Source: Lapillicoccus sp.
GTDB lineage: Bacteria; Actinomycetota; Actinomycetes; Actinomycetales; Dermatophilaceae
Assembly: GCF_025353065.1 (NCBI RefSeq)
Contig: NZ_JANXRJ010000037.1
Location: 1 to 49,686, forward strand
DNA length: 49,686 nucleotides
Reading direction: 5' to 3'
Both the position numbers and the translations under genes were made by a program. A model generated the notes under the pieces. The model was not told the origin of the DNA. It did no database searches and worked only from the letters and a program-made list of their open reading frames with translations. Of the stretch, positions 33,177 to 41,618 are shown piece by piece. Every line of letters begins with the position of its first letter. Position 1 is the first letter of the stretch.

Positions 33177-35765
33177 CTAGATCTGCCGGCACCGGGCCCC
33201 CTGCGCCATCGCCTGCTTGACCCCCTTCGCGACGAGGCCCGCGGTCTCGCCGACGGCGCGACCACGACGCCGCACGTCCTCGCGGATGACGATGACGTCG
33301 AAGTGCTCCGCCGCGACCGCGCCGAGCTCGCGGATGTCGTCGTCACGGCGGTCGCCGGCGGCGCCGATCATGCCGATCCGCTGGATCCGCAGGTCGGTGC
33401 GACCGGCCTGCTGCTTGGTGTAGCCCTCGACGAACTCGCCGAGCGCCCGCATCCCAGCAGGGTTGTGGCAGTAGTCGATGAACACCTCCACGTTGTCGAC
33501 CTCGAGGAGGTTCATCCGACCGGGGGAGAGGTAGTAGCTCGTCGTGAACGTGCGCAGCCCCTGCCGGATGTCGTGCAGCGGGGCGCCGGCGGCGAAGGCG
33601 GCACCGGCTGCAGCGAGCGCGTTGGCGACGTTGAACTTGGCCGCGCCGCCGAAGGTCGAGGGCAGCAGGTGGGTCCACGCGAGCTGCATGGCGCGGCGAC
33701 CGTGCTGGATGACGATCATGTCGCCGCGGTCGGTCTGCTCGAGGACGACCGCACGACCACCGCGGCGGCAGGCCCGGTCGATGAAGTCGCGGCTCTCGCT
33801 GCCGGGGTACTGGAGCGAGAACCACACGATGTCGCCGGAGCAGCGGCGCCGCATCTGACGGACGAGCGGGTCGTCGGCATTGAGGACGGCGAAACCGTCC
33901 CGCGGCACGGCCTCGACGATGACCGCCTTGACGGCGGCGAGCTGCTCGAGGGTGTCGACGCCGCCCATGCCGAGGTGGTCCGGCGCGATGTTGGTCACGA
34001 CGGCGACGTCGTTGCGGTCGTATCCCAGGCCCTCCCGGATGATGCCGCCGCGGGCGACCTCCATCACCGCGAAGTCGACGCGGGGGTTCTGGAGCACCAT
34101 CCGGGCGGACTTCGGCCCGGACGCGTCGGCCTTGATGACGAGGCGCTCGTCGATGACGATGCCGTCGGTCGAGGTCATGCCGACCTTGCGGCCGATGCCC
34201 TTGAAGATGTGGGCGATCATCCGCGACGTCGTCGTCTTGCCGTTGGTGCCGGTGACGGCGATGATCGGCACCCGCGAGGGGGTGCCCGGCGGGAAGAGCA
34301 GGTCGACGACCGGCTTGGCGATGAACTGGGGGACGCCGACGGTCGGGTGGGTGTGCATCCGGAAGCCCGGGGCGGCGTTGACCTCGCAGATCGCGCCCCC
34401 GGTCTCGCGGACGGGAGAGGCGATGTCAGGACAGATGAAGTCGATGCCGGCGACGTCGAGCCCGACCATCCGGGCTGCCTCCTCGGCGATGTCGATGTTG
34501 TCGGGGTGCGCCTCGAAGGTGCGGTCGATCGAGATGCCGCCGGTCGACATGTTGCCGGTGAGGGCCAGCTTGACCATCACGCCGGTCGGCGGGACGTCGG
34601 TGAGGGTGAAGCCCTGACCGTCGAGGACCGCCTCGGCGGCCGCGTCCACCTTGATCTTGGTGAGGACCTTCTCGTGCCCGACGCCGCGGCGGGGGTCGCT
34701 GTTGGTGATCTCGACGAGCTCCGCGACCGTGTGCTGACCGTCGCCGATCACGTGGGCGGGGACACGCTCGGCGATGGCCTGCATCTTGCCGCCGACGATG
34801 AGGCAGCGGTAGTCGCGTCCGGTGACGAACGACTCGACGATGATGGTCCCGCGCTTGGACTCCTCCACCGCGATGTCGAAGGCCTGCTCGACCTCCTCGC
34901 GGTTCTGCAGGTTGAGGCACACCCCGCGGCCGTGGTTGCCGTCGAGCGGCTTGACCACCACGGGGTAGCCGATCCGCTCGGCGGCCTCGACGAGTCCGCG
35001 CATCGTGCGGACCGCCGCCTGCTTCGGCACGGGCAGCCCGGCCGACCCGAGCAGCTTGACGGTGAGGTCCTTGTCGCCGGCGATGTCGACGGCCAGCGCG
35101 CCGGTGCGCGAGGTCATCGTCGCCCGGATCCGCTGGGCGTGCACCCCTTGACCGAGCTGGACGAGGGAGGCGCCGTTGAGCCGGATGTAGGGGATGTCGC
35201 GGCTCACCGCCTCCTCGATGATCGCCGCCGTCGACGGCCCGAATGCCGTGCGCTCGGCGAGCCGGAGGAAGTCGTCGAAGCTCTCGGCGAAGTCGAACCC
35301 CTCCTCGGCCTGCACGAGGTGGTTGACGAGCCGCACGGCAAGGCGTCCGGCGGCGATTCCGACGGTCTCGTCGGTGAACCCGTAGATGACGTTGTAGTGG
35401 CCGGGCCTTCCCCGGACCGCCCGGGTCTTGCCCCGGCGCTGGTCGTGGCTCGCCTCGGACTGCAGCTGCAGCGCGATGTGCTCGCTGACGTGCCCGACCC
35501 ACGTGCCCTCGTGCAGCCGCTCGACGAAACCGCCGGCGTGACCGCGTGAGCAGGCGTGCCTCGCGAGGCCCGGAAGCGCCTCGAGCAGGGCGTCGGTGAA
35601 GCCGGGGATGGTGTCGGTGGGGTAGCCCTCGAGGACACCGAGGTCGACGACGAGGTGGATCGCCTGCTCGTAGGACCAGAGGTTGGGCCCGCGGTAGACC
35701 CGGGACTCGACGATCGTGAGGTCCGGGGCGAGGGGGCCGGTCGGGCTGGGTCGCTGGGCGGCCAA
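33177..35765 (-). CDS. cphA: cyanophycin synthetase, truncated by amber codon
   Basis: Read frame of 862 aa. The N-terminal domain (VESRVYRGPNLWSYEQAIHL) is followed by the ATP-grasp that adds Asp (VVVKPLDGNHGRGVCLN near residue 265) and the Mur-ligase domain that adds Arg (VTGTNGKTTTSRMIAHI near 500, EVARGGIIREGLGY, DYCHNPAGMRAL). It ends abruptly at CRQI-TAG; family members continue E-IVLDE, so a single GAG to TAG change removes the last ~88 residues. TTG 35765 has AGGAGG 6 nt upstream; ATG 35861 is the in-frame alternative. It lies downstream of cphB. Loss of the C-terminal lobe probably abolishes Arg addition unless TAG is suppressed or the call is an error. Confidence 0.88.
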   Translation of the reverse strand: MAAQRPSPTGPLAPDLTIVESRVYRGPNLWSYEQAIHLVVDLGVLEGYPTDTIPGFTDALLEALPGLARHACSRGHAGGFVERLHEGTWVGHVSEHIALQLQSEASHDQRRGKTRAVRGRPGHYNVIYGFTDETVGIAAGRLAVRLVNHLVQAEEGFDFAESFDDFLRLAERTAFGPSTAAIIEEAVSRDIPYIRLNGASLVQLGQGVHAQRIRATMTSRTGALAVDIAGDKDLTVKLLGSAGLPVPKQAAVRTMRGLVEAAERIGYPVVVKPLDGNHGRGVCLNLQNREEVEQAFDIAVEESKRGTIIVESFVTGRDYRCLIVGGKMQAIAERVPAHVIGDGQHTVAELVEITNSDPRRGVGHEKVLTKIKVDAAAEAVLDGQGFTLTDVPPTGVMVKLALTGNMSTGGISIDRTFEAHPDNIDIAEEAARMVGLDVAGIDFICPDIASPVRETGGAICEVNAAPGFRMHTHPTVGVPQFIAKPVVDLLFPPGTPSRVPIIAVTGTNGKTTTSRMIAHIFKGIGRKVGMTSTDGIVIDERLVIKADASGPKSARMVLQNPRVDFAVMEVARGGIIREGLGYDRNDVAVVTNIAPDHLGMGGVDTLEQLAAVKAVIVEAVPRDGFAVLNADDPLVRQMRRRCSGDIVWFSLQYPGSESRDFIDRACRRGGRAVVLEQTDRGDMIVIQHGRRAMQLAWTHLLPSTFGGAAKFNVANALAAAGAAFAAGAPLHDIRQGLRTFTTSYYLSPGRMNLLEVDNVEVFIDYCHNPAGMRALGEFVEGYTKQQAGRTDLRIQRIGMIGAAGDRRDDDIRELGAVAAEHFDVIVIREDVRRRGRAVGETAGLVAKGVKQAMAQGARCRQI

Positions 35766-35875
35766 CGAAACCTCCTGGGTCGGGTCGAGCGGGTCCGAGG
35801 TGTGGTGCGAGGTGGTGCGCATCCGAGCTGATCGATGTCGAGAGGTGAGTCGTCCCGGCATACGGCTGGGGTCCC

Positions 35876-36796
35876 TCAGGTGGAGGCCGGCCGCAACGCG
35901 TCGCCCGGGCCGCCCGGCGTCGCGCGCTCGCGGGCCGAGGCACCCCCGACGTCCTTGTCCGGGTGACGCTCCACGAAGTCGATCAACCTGGCGGCGTCGA
36001 GGTCGAACGTAGCGCCCATCGGCAGTGAGTGCACGACCGCTCCCGAGACGAGCAGCGGGGCGCCGCGCCGGGCGTCGGGTGCGTCGGTCACCGCGGCCCG
36101 CGCGTCGATGACGAAGACCCCGCCCGCCCCCAGCACGGTCATCGTCCGTTCGTCATGGATCTCGGTCGCGGTGTTCTCGTCGATGCCGATCCCGATGAGG
36201 TTGGGGGAGTTGGCGACGAGCGACATCAGCCGCCCGTAGCGCCCGCGCTGGTCGAAGTGCTGGTCGATGATGACGTTCTCGAGCAGCCCGAGTCCGGCGG
36301 TCAGCTGGCTGGCGCGCTGCCGCGGGGTCAGGCCCTCGTCGCCGAGCGAGATCATGAACCGGCTCATGATCGAGGCGCCGGCCGACGTGCCCGCGATCAC
36401 CGTCCCCGCCTGGTATGCCGCGTGGATGGCGTCCCCGACGGGGGTCCCGACGTAGTACTGGCTGAGCTTGAGCTGGCTCCCGCCGGAGAAGAACACCCCG
36501 GTGGCGTTGCCGATCCGGGCGACGAGCTCGGGATCGTGGGCGGCGGCCCGGGAGGGGGCGTGGACGACCTGGATGTCCGCGCCGGCCCGGAGCCGGGTGA
36601 AGACGGCCGTATAGGCCGCGACGACCTCGTCGACGAACGACGACGCCGTCGGGATGATGACGATGCGCGACTTCTGCCCACCGGCGAGCCGGACGAAGCG
36701 GCGGAGCACGAGCGCACGCCCCATCTTGTCCTCGGCACCGCCGATGATCAGCAGGGTCCGCGGACGGGGGCGCGTCGGCGTGGGCGTGCGGGGCAT
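35876..36796 (-). CDS. cphB: cyanophycinase
   Basis: Serine exopeptidase of 306 aa (S51 family) that cuts cyanophycin into beta-Asp-Arg dipeptides. The N-terminal LLIIGGAEDKMG, the nucleophile elbow GTSAGASIMS and the GVFFSGGSQLKLSQ segment are typical; QHFDQRGRYGRL and IGIDENTA follow as in CphB. ATG 36796 is chosen because TAAGGT starts exactly 12 nt upstream; GTG 36802 would fall next to the -10. It lies 17 bp after serB and about 110 bp before cphA. Confidence 0.92.
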   Translation of the reverse strand: MPRTPTPTRPRPRTLLIIGGAEDKMGRALVLRRFVRLAGGQKSRIVIIPTASSFVDEVVAAYTAVFTRLRAGADIQVVHAPSRAAAHDPELVARIGNATGVFFSGGSQLKLSQYYVGTPVGDAIHAAYQAGTVIAGTSAGASIMSRFMISLGDEGLTPRQRASQLTAGLGLLENVIIDQHFDQRGRYGRLMSLVANSPNLIGIGIDENTATEIHDERTMTVLGAGGVFVIDARAAVTDAPDARRGAPLLVSGAVVHSLPMGATFDLDAARLIDFVERHPDKDVGGASARERATPGGPGDALRPAST

Positions 36797-36802
36797 CCAC
36801 AC

Positions 36803-36808
36803 ACCTTA
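36803..36808 (-). promoter_or_regulatory. -10 box, leaderless cphB
   Basis: TAAGGT on the minus strand begins exactly 12 nt before ATG 36796. It decides that start and allows cphB(-cphA) transcription apart from serB. Confidence 0.6.
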
Positions 36809-36813
36809 TGGAG

Positions 36814-38079
36814 TCAGCGCGGAGGGAGCGCGGGTGCGGGGGTCGGAGTGCCGTCGAGCGCGTCGGCCTCCTCGATCTCCTCGCGGCTGATGCCGAGGAG
36901 GTAGAGCACCGAGTCGAGGTAGGGCACGTTGACCGCGGTGTCGGCCTGCTCGCGCACGACGGGCTTGGCGTTGAAGGCGACGCCGAGGCCGGCGACGCCG
37001 AGCATGTCGAGGTCGTTGGCGCCGTCGCCGATGGCTACCGTGCGGGAGAGGGGCAGCCCCGCCTCGGCGGCGAACCGGATGAGCGCGCGGGCCTTGCCGG
37101 CCCGGTCGACGATGTCGCCGAGGACCCGGCCCGTGAGCCGGCCGTCGACGATCTCCAGCCGGTTGGCCTCGGCGTGGTCGATCTGCAGCTCCTGCGCGAT
37201 CGGGCCGACGATCTCGATGAAGCCGCCCGACACGAGGGCGACCGTGAAGCCCAGCCGCTTGAGGGTGCGGACGAGCGTCCGCGCCCCGGGGGTGAGCACG
37301 ACGGCGTCGCGCACCTCCCGCAGGACCGACTCGTCCAGCCCCGCGAGGGCCTTGACCCGCTGCCGCAGCGACTCCGAGAAGTCGAGCTCGCCGCCCATCG
37401 CGCGCTCGGTGACGGCGCGGACCTCGGCCTCGCGGCCGGCGTGTGCCGCGAGCATCTCGATGACCTCCTGCTGGATCAGTGTCGAGTCGACGTCCATCAC
37501 GACGAGCCGGCGTCCGCGCCGCGCCAGGCCGGACGCCGAGACGGCGATGTCGACACCCTGGATGACCGCTTCCATCGCGAGCTCTCGGCGCAGCCGGTCG
37601 ACCTCCGCTCCCGAGACGTCGAACTCGACCGTGGTCACCGGATAGCGCGAGAGCCGGCGGATGCGGTCGATGTTGGCGCCGTGCCCGGCGATCCGTGCGG
37701 TGACGGCGGATACGGCTCGGGCGCTCAGCGGGTCACCGAGGATCGTCACGGCCACCCGGCCGGTCCGCCGCCGGCCGGAGTCGCCGGTGCCGTGCTTGAT
37801 CTTGACCTTCATGCCGAGGGAGCGGCCCACCTCGCGGACGACCTGCTCGAGGCGCGCGGTCCGTGGCCCGGCGGCGAGCAGCATGGCGAGAGTGAGGTGG
37901 TCGCGCACGACGACCTGCTCGAGGTCGCGCACCTCCGCGCTGACGTCGGCGATCGCGTCGAAGAGGGCGCTCGCGACCCCCGGTCGGTCGTCACCCGAGA
38001 TCGTGACCAGGAGGGTCTCCTCCAGGTCGTGCGGTTGTCCCAGCGGCTCCGGAGGCTCGGCGGGAGCGTCGTGGGTCAC
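36814..38079 (-). CDS. serB: phosphoserine phosphatase with N-terminal ACT domains
   Basis: Protein of 421 aa. Two ACT-like domains fill about residues 20-180 (LLVTISGDDRPGVASALFDAI; VTILGDPLSARAVSAVTARI). The HAD phosphatase follows, with DVDSTLI holding the nucleophile, ALVSGGF, and GDGANDLDML. It makes serine from phosphoserine; the ACT domains suggest feedback by serine or another amino acid. GTG 38079 has TAGCCT exactly 12 nt upstream. cphB follows after 17 bp. Confidence 0.93.
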   Translation of the reverse strand: MTHDAPAEPPEPLGQPHDLEETLLVTISGDDRPGVASALFDAIADVSAEVRDLEQVVVRDHLTLAMLLAAGPRTARLEQVVREVGRSLGMKVKIKHGTGDSGRRRTGRVAVTILGDPLSARAVSAVTARIAGHGANIDRIRRLSRYPVTTVEFDVSGAEVDRLRRELAMEAVIQGVDIAVSASGLARRGRRLVVMDVDSTLIQQEVIEMLAAHAGREAEVRAVTERAMGGELDFSESLRQRVKALAGLDESVLREVRDAVVLTPGARTLVRTLKRLGFTVALVSGGFIEIVGPIAQELQIDHAEANRLEIVDGRLTGRVLGDIVDRAGKARALIRFAAEAGLPLSRTVAIGDGANDLDMLGVAGLGVAFNAKPVVREQADTAVNVPYLDSVLYLLGISREEIEEADALDGTPTPAPALPPR

Positions 38080-38085
38080 CGCGAA

Positions 38086-38091
38086 AGGCTA
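38086..38091 (-). promoter_or_regulatory. -10 box, leaderless serB
   Basis: TAGCCT on the minus strand begins exactly 12 nt before GTG 38079. A GTATGCC word (minus strand) ends 5 nt before it. Confidence 0.65.
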
Positions 38092-38122
38092 GCGCGGCAT
38101 ACGGGGTGGGTTGCGGTCGTCG

Positions 38123-38614
38123 TCAGGCGAGGGCGGCGACCGCGGCGTCGTAGTCGGGCTCGGTGCCGATCTCGGGGACGAGCTGGGTGTGGAGGACGGT
38201 GCCGTCCGCGCCGACCACGACGACGGCGCGGGCGAAGAGGCCCCGGAACGCCCCGTCGGCCAGCGTCAGGCCGTAGGTGGTGCCGAAGTCCGAGCGGAAC
38301 GCCGACGCGGCCGTGACGTTGTCGATGCGTTCCGCCCCGCAGAACCGGGCCAGGGCGAACGGCAGGTCCGCCGACACGCAGATCACCGTGGTGTTGTCGA
38401 GTCCTGCGGCGATCGCGTTGAACTTCTTGACGCTCGCCGCGCAGACGCCGGTGTCGATGCTGGGAAAGACGTTGAGCACGGTACGGGTGCCCGCAGGCAG
38501 CGTGACCTCGGAGAAGTTCGAGGCGGTGAGGGTGAACGGCGGTGCGCTGCTCCCGACGGCGGGGAGCTCGCCGACGGTCTCGCAGGTGTTTCCGCCGAGT
38601 GCTGTAGTGGCCAT
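38123..38614 (-). CDS. tpx: thiol peroxidase (Tpx, atypical 2-Cys peroxiredoxin)
   Basis: Cytosolic peroxidase of 163 aa. The peroxidatic Cys58 is in [10 protein letters not shown] and the resolving Cys92 in ARFCGAERI, the Tpx spacing. [12 protein letters not shown] and TSEF-like surroundings are conserved; the protein ends DYDAAVAAL. It reduces organic hydroperoxides using thioredoxin. ATG 38614 has TAGAAC exactly 12 nt upstream. It is not obviously in an operon. Confidence 0.94.
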   Translation of the reverse strand: MATTALGGNTCETVGELPAVGSSAPPFTLTASNFSEVTLPAGTRTVLNVFPSIDTGVCAASVKKFNAIAAGLDNTTVICVSADLPFALARFCGAERIDNVTAASAFRSDFGTTYGLTLADGAFRGLFARAVVVVGADGTVLHTQLVPEIGTEPDYDAAVAALA

Positions 38615-38620
38615 AGGAAA

Positions 38621-38626
38621 GTTCTA
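38621..38626 (-). promoter_or_regulatory. -10 box, leaderless tpx
   Basis: TAGAAC on the minus strand begins exactly 12 nt before ATG 38614. Confidence 0.5.
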
Positions 38627-38661
38627 CCGCACGAGCCGGTATGCCGGTGAGGCGGCCGGCG

Positions 38662-38809
38662 CACAGAACTGGTCAGCTGCCCTGTTCTGTGCGGGGCGTC
38701 AGCGTCGGCCCGGTCCAGAAGTGGTCAGGTGCCCCGTTCTGCACGGGGCGTGAGCGGGGGCCCGGTCCAGAAGTGGTCTGCTGCCCAGTTCTGTGCGGCG
38801 CGTCAGGCG
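38662..38809. repeat. tandem 53-bp repeat, 2.8 copies
   Basis: Units at 38662-38714, 38715-38766 and 38767-38809 (partial) share CAGAAnTGGTC, GTTCTG and GGGCGTnAGCG blocks. The first unit has the short inverted repeat ACAGAAC/GTTCTGT. The last unit runs into the 3' end of the LLM oxidoreductase gene, so it also codes for that protein's final residues. Confidence 0.85.
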
Positions 38810-39657
38810 TTGACGTCGTCCCGCCAGGCGATCAGCTCGCGGACCGCGTCCAGCGACGCGGGGTCGTCGAACGCCTCGCCCGAAATGCCGGTCGTGAACA
38901 GCCGCACCCCGACGTCATACAGGGCCTGGGCGTTGGTGGGGTAGCTGTCGACCTTCTCCGGCATCCGGCCCGGCGTGGGCGCGACCCCGGCCGACCGGAT
39001 GATCTGCGACGGATCGCGTCCCACCGTGGCGCACCACTCGTCGAGGACGGCGCCCTTGCGGGTGATCACCTCGGCCTCCCCGAAGGTGTGCCAGATGCTG
39101 GCGTGCTCGGCGACGATCCGCAGCGTCTTCTTCTCGCCGCCGCCGCCGATGAGGATGGGGATGTCCCGGGTCGGCGCGGGGTTGAGCTTCGACCACCGTT
39201 CCCGGATGAGCGGGAGGTCGCGAGCGAGGTCGTCGAGCCGCGAGCCGGCGGTGCCGAAGGGATAGCCGTACTCGTCGTAGTCGCGCTCGGCCCAGCCCGA
39301 CCCGATCCCGAGGACGAGCCGGCCCTCACCGCCCCGGGCGCTGATGTGGTCGACCGTGCGCGCCATGTCCGCGAGCAGCTGCGGGTTCCGATAGCTGTTG
39401 CAGGAGACGAGCGCCCCGATCTCCACGTGCTCGGTGGCCTCGGCCCACGCGGCGAGCATCGTCCAGCACTCGTAGTGCAGGCCGTCGGGGTCGCCGCTGA
39501 GGGGGAAGAAGTGGTCCCAGTTGAGCAGCATGTCGACCCCGAGCTCCTCGAGCGTCGCGCAGATGCGGCGGATGGAGGCGTAGTCGGTGTGCTGCGGCTG
39601 GACCTGGACGGCGATGCGCGCCGGGCCGGAGGGGACGTGGGCGGTCGGGGTACTCAT
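38803..39657 (-). CDS. LLM-class F420-dependent oxidoreductase
   Basis: Luciferase-like TIM-barrel protein of 284 aa. Typical segments are LLNWDHFFPLSGDPDG, the NSYRNPQLLADMARTVDHIS region, and GRLVLGIGSGWAERDYDEYG; the C-terminal part has IPILIGGGGEKKTLRIVAEHA. Members with these marks use cofactor F420 rather than FMN; the substrate is unknown. ATG 39657 overlaps the methyltransferase stop (ATGA), so the two are coupled. Its 3' end lies in the 53-bp repeat array. Confidence 0.87.
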   Translation of the reverse strand: MSTPTAHVPSGPARIAVQVQPQHTDYASIRRICATLEELGVDMLLNWDHFFPLSGDPDGLHYECWTMLAAWAEATEHVEIGALVSCNSYRNPQLLADMARTVDHISARGGEGRLVLGIGSGWAERDYDEYGYPFGTAGSRLDDLARDLPLIRERWSKLNPAPTRDIPILIGGGGEKKTLRIVAEHASIWHTFGEAEVITRKGAVLDEWCATVGRDPSQIIRSAGVAPTPGRMPEKVDSYPTNAQALYDVGVRLFTTGISGEAFDDPASLDAVRELIAWRDDVNA

Positions 39658-40292
39658 GAACCCATCATGACGCCGCCGACGCCACCAACGGGTCGGGCGG
39701 TCACGAGCAGCCAGTTCCAGACACCACCGGTCTCCCTCGTGACGTCGAGGACGTCGAACCCGCACCCCGCGAGCAGCCCGCGCAGCGGCCCCTCCTGCCA
39801 GTACTGGAAGAAGCGGGGCGCGCCCAGCTTGTGGTCGCTCCACTCGGTGCCGTCGCCGATCTTGACGGAGAACGCGAGCAGCCCATCGGGAGAGAGGGAT
39901 TCGCGGACCCGCCGCAGGACCCCGACCAGCTGTTCCGGGGTGAGGTGGAGGAAGACCGCGTCGGCCAGCACACCGGCATACGGGCCGCCGAGGTCGTCGG
40001 TCAGCACGTTGAGCACGTCCGCAGCATGCCCGTCCTGCCGGAGCAGGTCGACGAACGCGCGCGTCGCGTCCGTGCGCCGCACCCGGCGCCCCAAGCCCTC
40101 GAGGACGAGGGCGTCGCGGCCGCCGGCACTACCGATCTCGAGCATGCCGCCCTCCGGAGCGCGCTTCTCGAAGCCGGCGAGGAAGGTGGCGAAGGCCGGC
40201 CTGACCGGCCCGGCCCACTGGTCGCGGTAGGTCTGCGCGTGCTGCTCGTAGACCGCAAGCGTCCGCTCGTTGGAGCCCTGCTCGTCGTTCAG
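39654..40292 (-). CDS. class I SAM-dependent methyltransferase, apparent CTG start
   Basis: Protein of about 212 aa. The N-terminal helix [13 protein letters not shown], motif [28 protein letters not shown] and a late [13 protein letters not shown] match small-molecule class I methyltransferases. No ATG, GTG or TTG exists in frame between the glgC stop and motif I, apart from an ATG that would delete the N-terminal helix. CTG 40292 overlaps the glgC stop as CTGA and has GAAGG 7 nt upstream, so I take it as the start. The frame stays open to 40529, but that part is an antisense-like reading of glgC. The LLM gene follows by ATGA overlap. Confidence 0.75.
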   Translation of the reverse strand: MNDEQGSNERTLAVYEQHAQTYRDQWAGPVRPAFATFLAGFEKRAPEGGMLEIGSAGGRDALVLEGLGRRVRRTDATRAFVDLLRQDGHAADVLNVLTDDLGGPYAGVLADAVFLHLTPEQLVGVLRRVRESLSPDGLLAFSVKIGDGTEWSDHKLGAPRFFQYWQEGPLRGLLAGCGFDVLDVTRETGGVWNWLLVTARPVGGVGGVMMGS

Positions 40293-41542
40293 AGCGGGAC
40301 CTTCTTCCCCTTCCCGACCACGACGATGCCGGAGTCGGTGACGGAGAACCCCCGCTCGCGGTCGTGGTCGTGGTTGACGCCGATCTCGGCGTGCTCCGGC
40401 ACGACGACGTTCTTGTCGATGATGGCCCGCCGGATCGTCGCGTAGCGCCCGACGTCGACGCCGTCGAGGATGACGCTGTCGACGATCGAGGCGTAGGAGT
40501 GCACGTTGACGCGCGGGGCGATGACGCACCCGCTGACCTGGCCCCCCGAGATGACGACACCGGGGGAGACGGCCGAGTTGCGGGCCTCACCGACGCGGTC
40601 CCCGTGGCCGTGGACGAACTTGGCCGGCGGCAGCGACCCGGTCGAGGTGTAGATCGGCCACTCGTAGTTGTAAAGGTTGAAGATCGGGTGGACCGAGATG
40701 AGGTCCATGTTGGCCTCGTAGTAGGAGTCCATCGTGCCGACGTCGCGCCAGTAACCCTGGTCCCGCTCGGTCGAGCCCGGCACGACGTTGTCCTTGAAGT
40801 CGTAGACGTAGGCGTCGTCGGCCGCCACGAAGGCCGGCACGATGTCGCCGCCCATGTCGTGCATGCTGCCCATGCGGTCGTGGTCGCTCGTCACCGCGTC
40901 GATGAGCGTCTCGGCGTCGAAGACGTAGTTGCCCATCGACGCAAGGACCTCGTGGGGGGCGTCGGGCAGCGGCTTGGCGTCGGTGGGCTTCTCGCGGAAG
41001 GCCCCGATCTTGCGCCGGTCGTCGTCATCCACCTCGATGACGCCGAACTGGTCGGCGAGATGGATCGGCTGACGGATCGCGGCGACCGTGACCCCGGCCC
41101 CGGTCTCGACGTGCTGGTCGACCATCTGCGAGAAGTCCATGCGGTAGACGTGGTCGGCCCCGACCACGACGACGATGTCGGGCCGCTCGTCGGCGAGCAG
41201 GTTGAGGCTCTGGAAGATGGCGTCGGCGCTGCCGAGGTACCAGTCCTTGCCGACCCGCTGCTGCGCCGGCACCGGCGCGACGTAGTTGCCGAGCAGCGTC
41301 GACATCCGCCACAGCGAGGTGACGTGCTTGTCGAGGCTGTGCGACTTGTACTGCGTCAGCACGACGACCTTGAGGTAGCCCGAGTTGACGACGTTGGACA
41401 GCGCGAAGTCGATGAGGCGGTAGATGCCGCCGAAGGGCACAGCCGGTTTCGCCCGGTCGGCCGTCAGGGGCATCAGTCGTTTGCCCTCCCCGCCGGCCAG
41501 GACGATCGCCAACACCTTGGGATTCTGCGTCCGTCGCGCCAT
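40289..41542 (-). CDS. glgC: glucose-1-phosphate adenylyltransferase
   Basis: ADP-glucose pyrophosphorylase of 417 aa, making ADP-glucose for glycogen or maltose-1-phosphate. The N-terminal [35 protein letters not shown], the GTADAI-like [10 protein letters not shown], and the EKP motif ([10 protein letters not shown]) are conserved; the C-terminal left-handed beta-helix carries the allosteric region. It is divergent from glgA, the next enzyme. TAGGGT lies exactly 12 nt before ATG 41542. It overlaps the methyltransferase gene at its 3' end. Confidence 0.95.
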   Translation of the reverse strand: MARRTQNPKVLAIVLAGGEGKRLMPLTADRAKPAVPFGGIYRLIDFALSNVVNSGYLKVVVLTQYKSHSLDKHVTSLWRMSTLLGNYVAPVPAQQRVGKDWYLGSADAIFQSLNLLADERPDIVVVVGADHVYRMDFSQMVDQHVETGAGVTVAAIRQPIHLADQFGVIEVDDDDRRKIGAFREKPTDAKPLPDAPHEVLASMGNYVFDAETLIDAVTSDHDRMGSMHDMGGDIVPAFVAADDAYVYDFKDNVVPGSTERDQGYWRDVGTMDSYYEANMDLISVHPIFNLYNYEWPIYTSTGSLPPAKFVHGHGDRVGEARNSAVSPGVVISGGQVSGCVIAPRVNVHSYASIVDSVILDGVDVGRYATIRRAIIDKNVVVPEHAEIGVNHDHDRERGFSVTDSGIVVVGKGKKVPL

Positions 41543-41548
41543 GGGCTC

Positions 41549-41554
41549 ACCCTA
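41549..41554 (-). promoter_or_regulatory. -10 box, leaderless glgC
   Basis: TAGGGT on the minus strand begins exactly 12 nt before ATG 41542; it is part of the palindrome ACCCTAGGGT. Confidence 0.65.
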
Positions 41555-41606
41555 GGGTCCACGAGGCCCGGCAGCGATACCTACGACACGCCGCGTTCTG
41601 CAGGGC

Positions 41607-41612
41607 TAGGGT
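41607..41612 (+). promoter_or_regulatory. -10 box, leaderless glgA
   Basis: TAGGGT begins exactly 12 nt before GTG 41619. Confidence 0.65.
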
Positions 41613-41618
41613 CGGGCC

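Noticed and set aside
33177-33179. Recoding of the TAG as pyrrolysine
   Set aside because: No pyrrolysine genes are visible, the family expects Glu here, and actinobacteria of this type are not known to use it.
32916-35549. Very long open frame (877 codons) on the plus strand opposite cphA
   Set aside because: High-GC genes leave the opposite strand open. The product is Asp/Val/Arg-rich with no domain, whereas the minus strand shows full CphA motifs.
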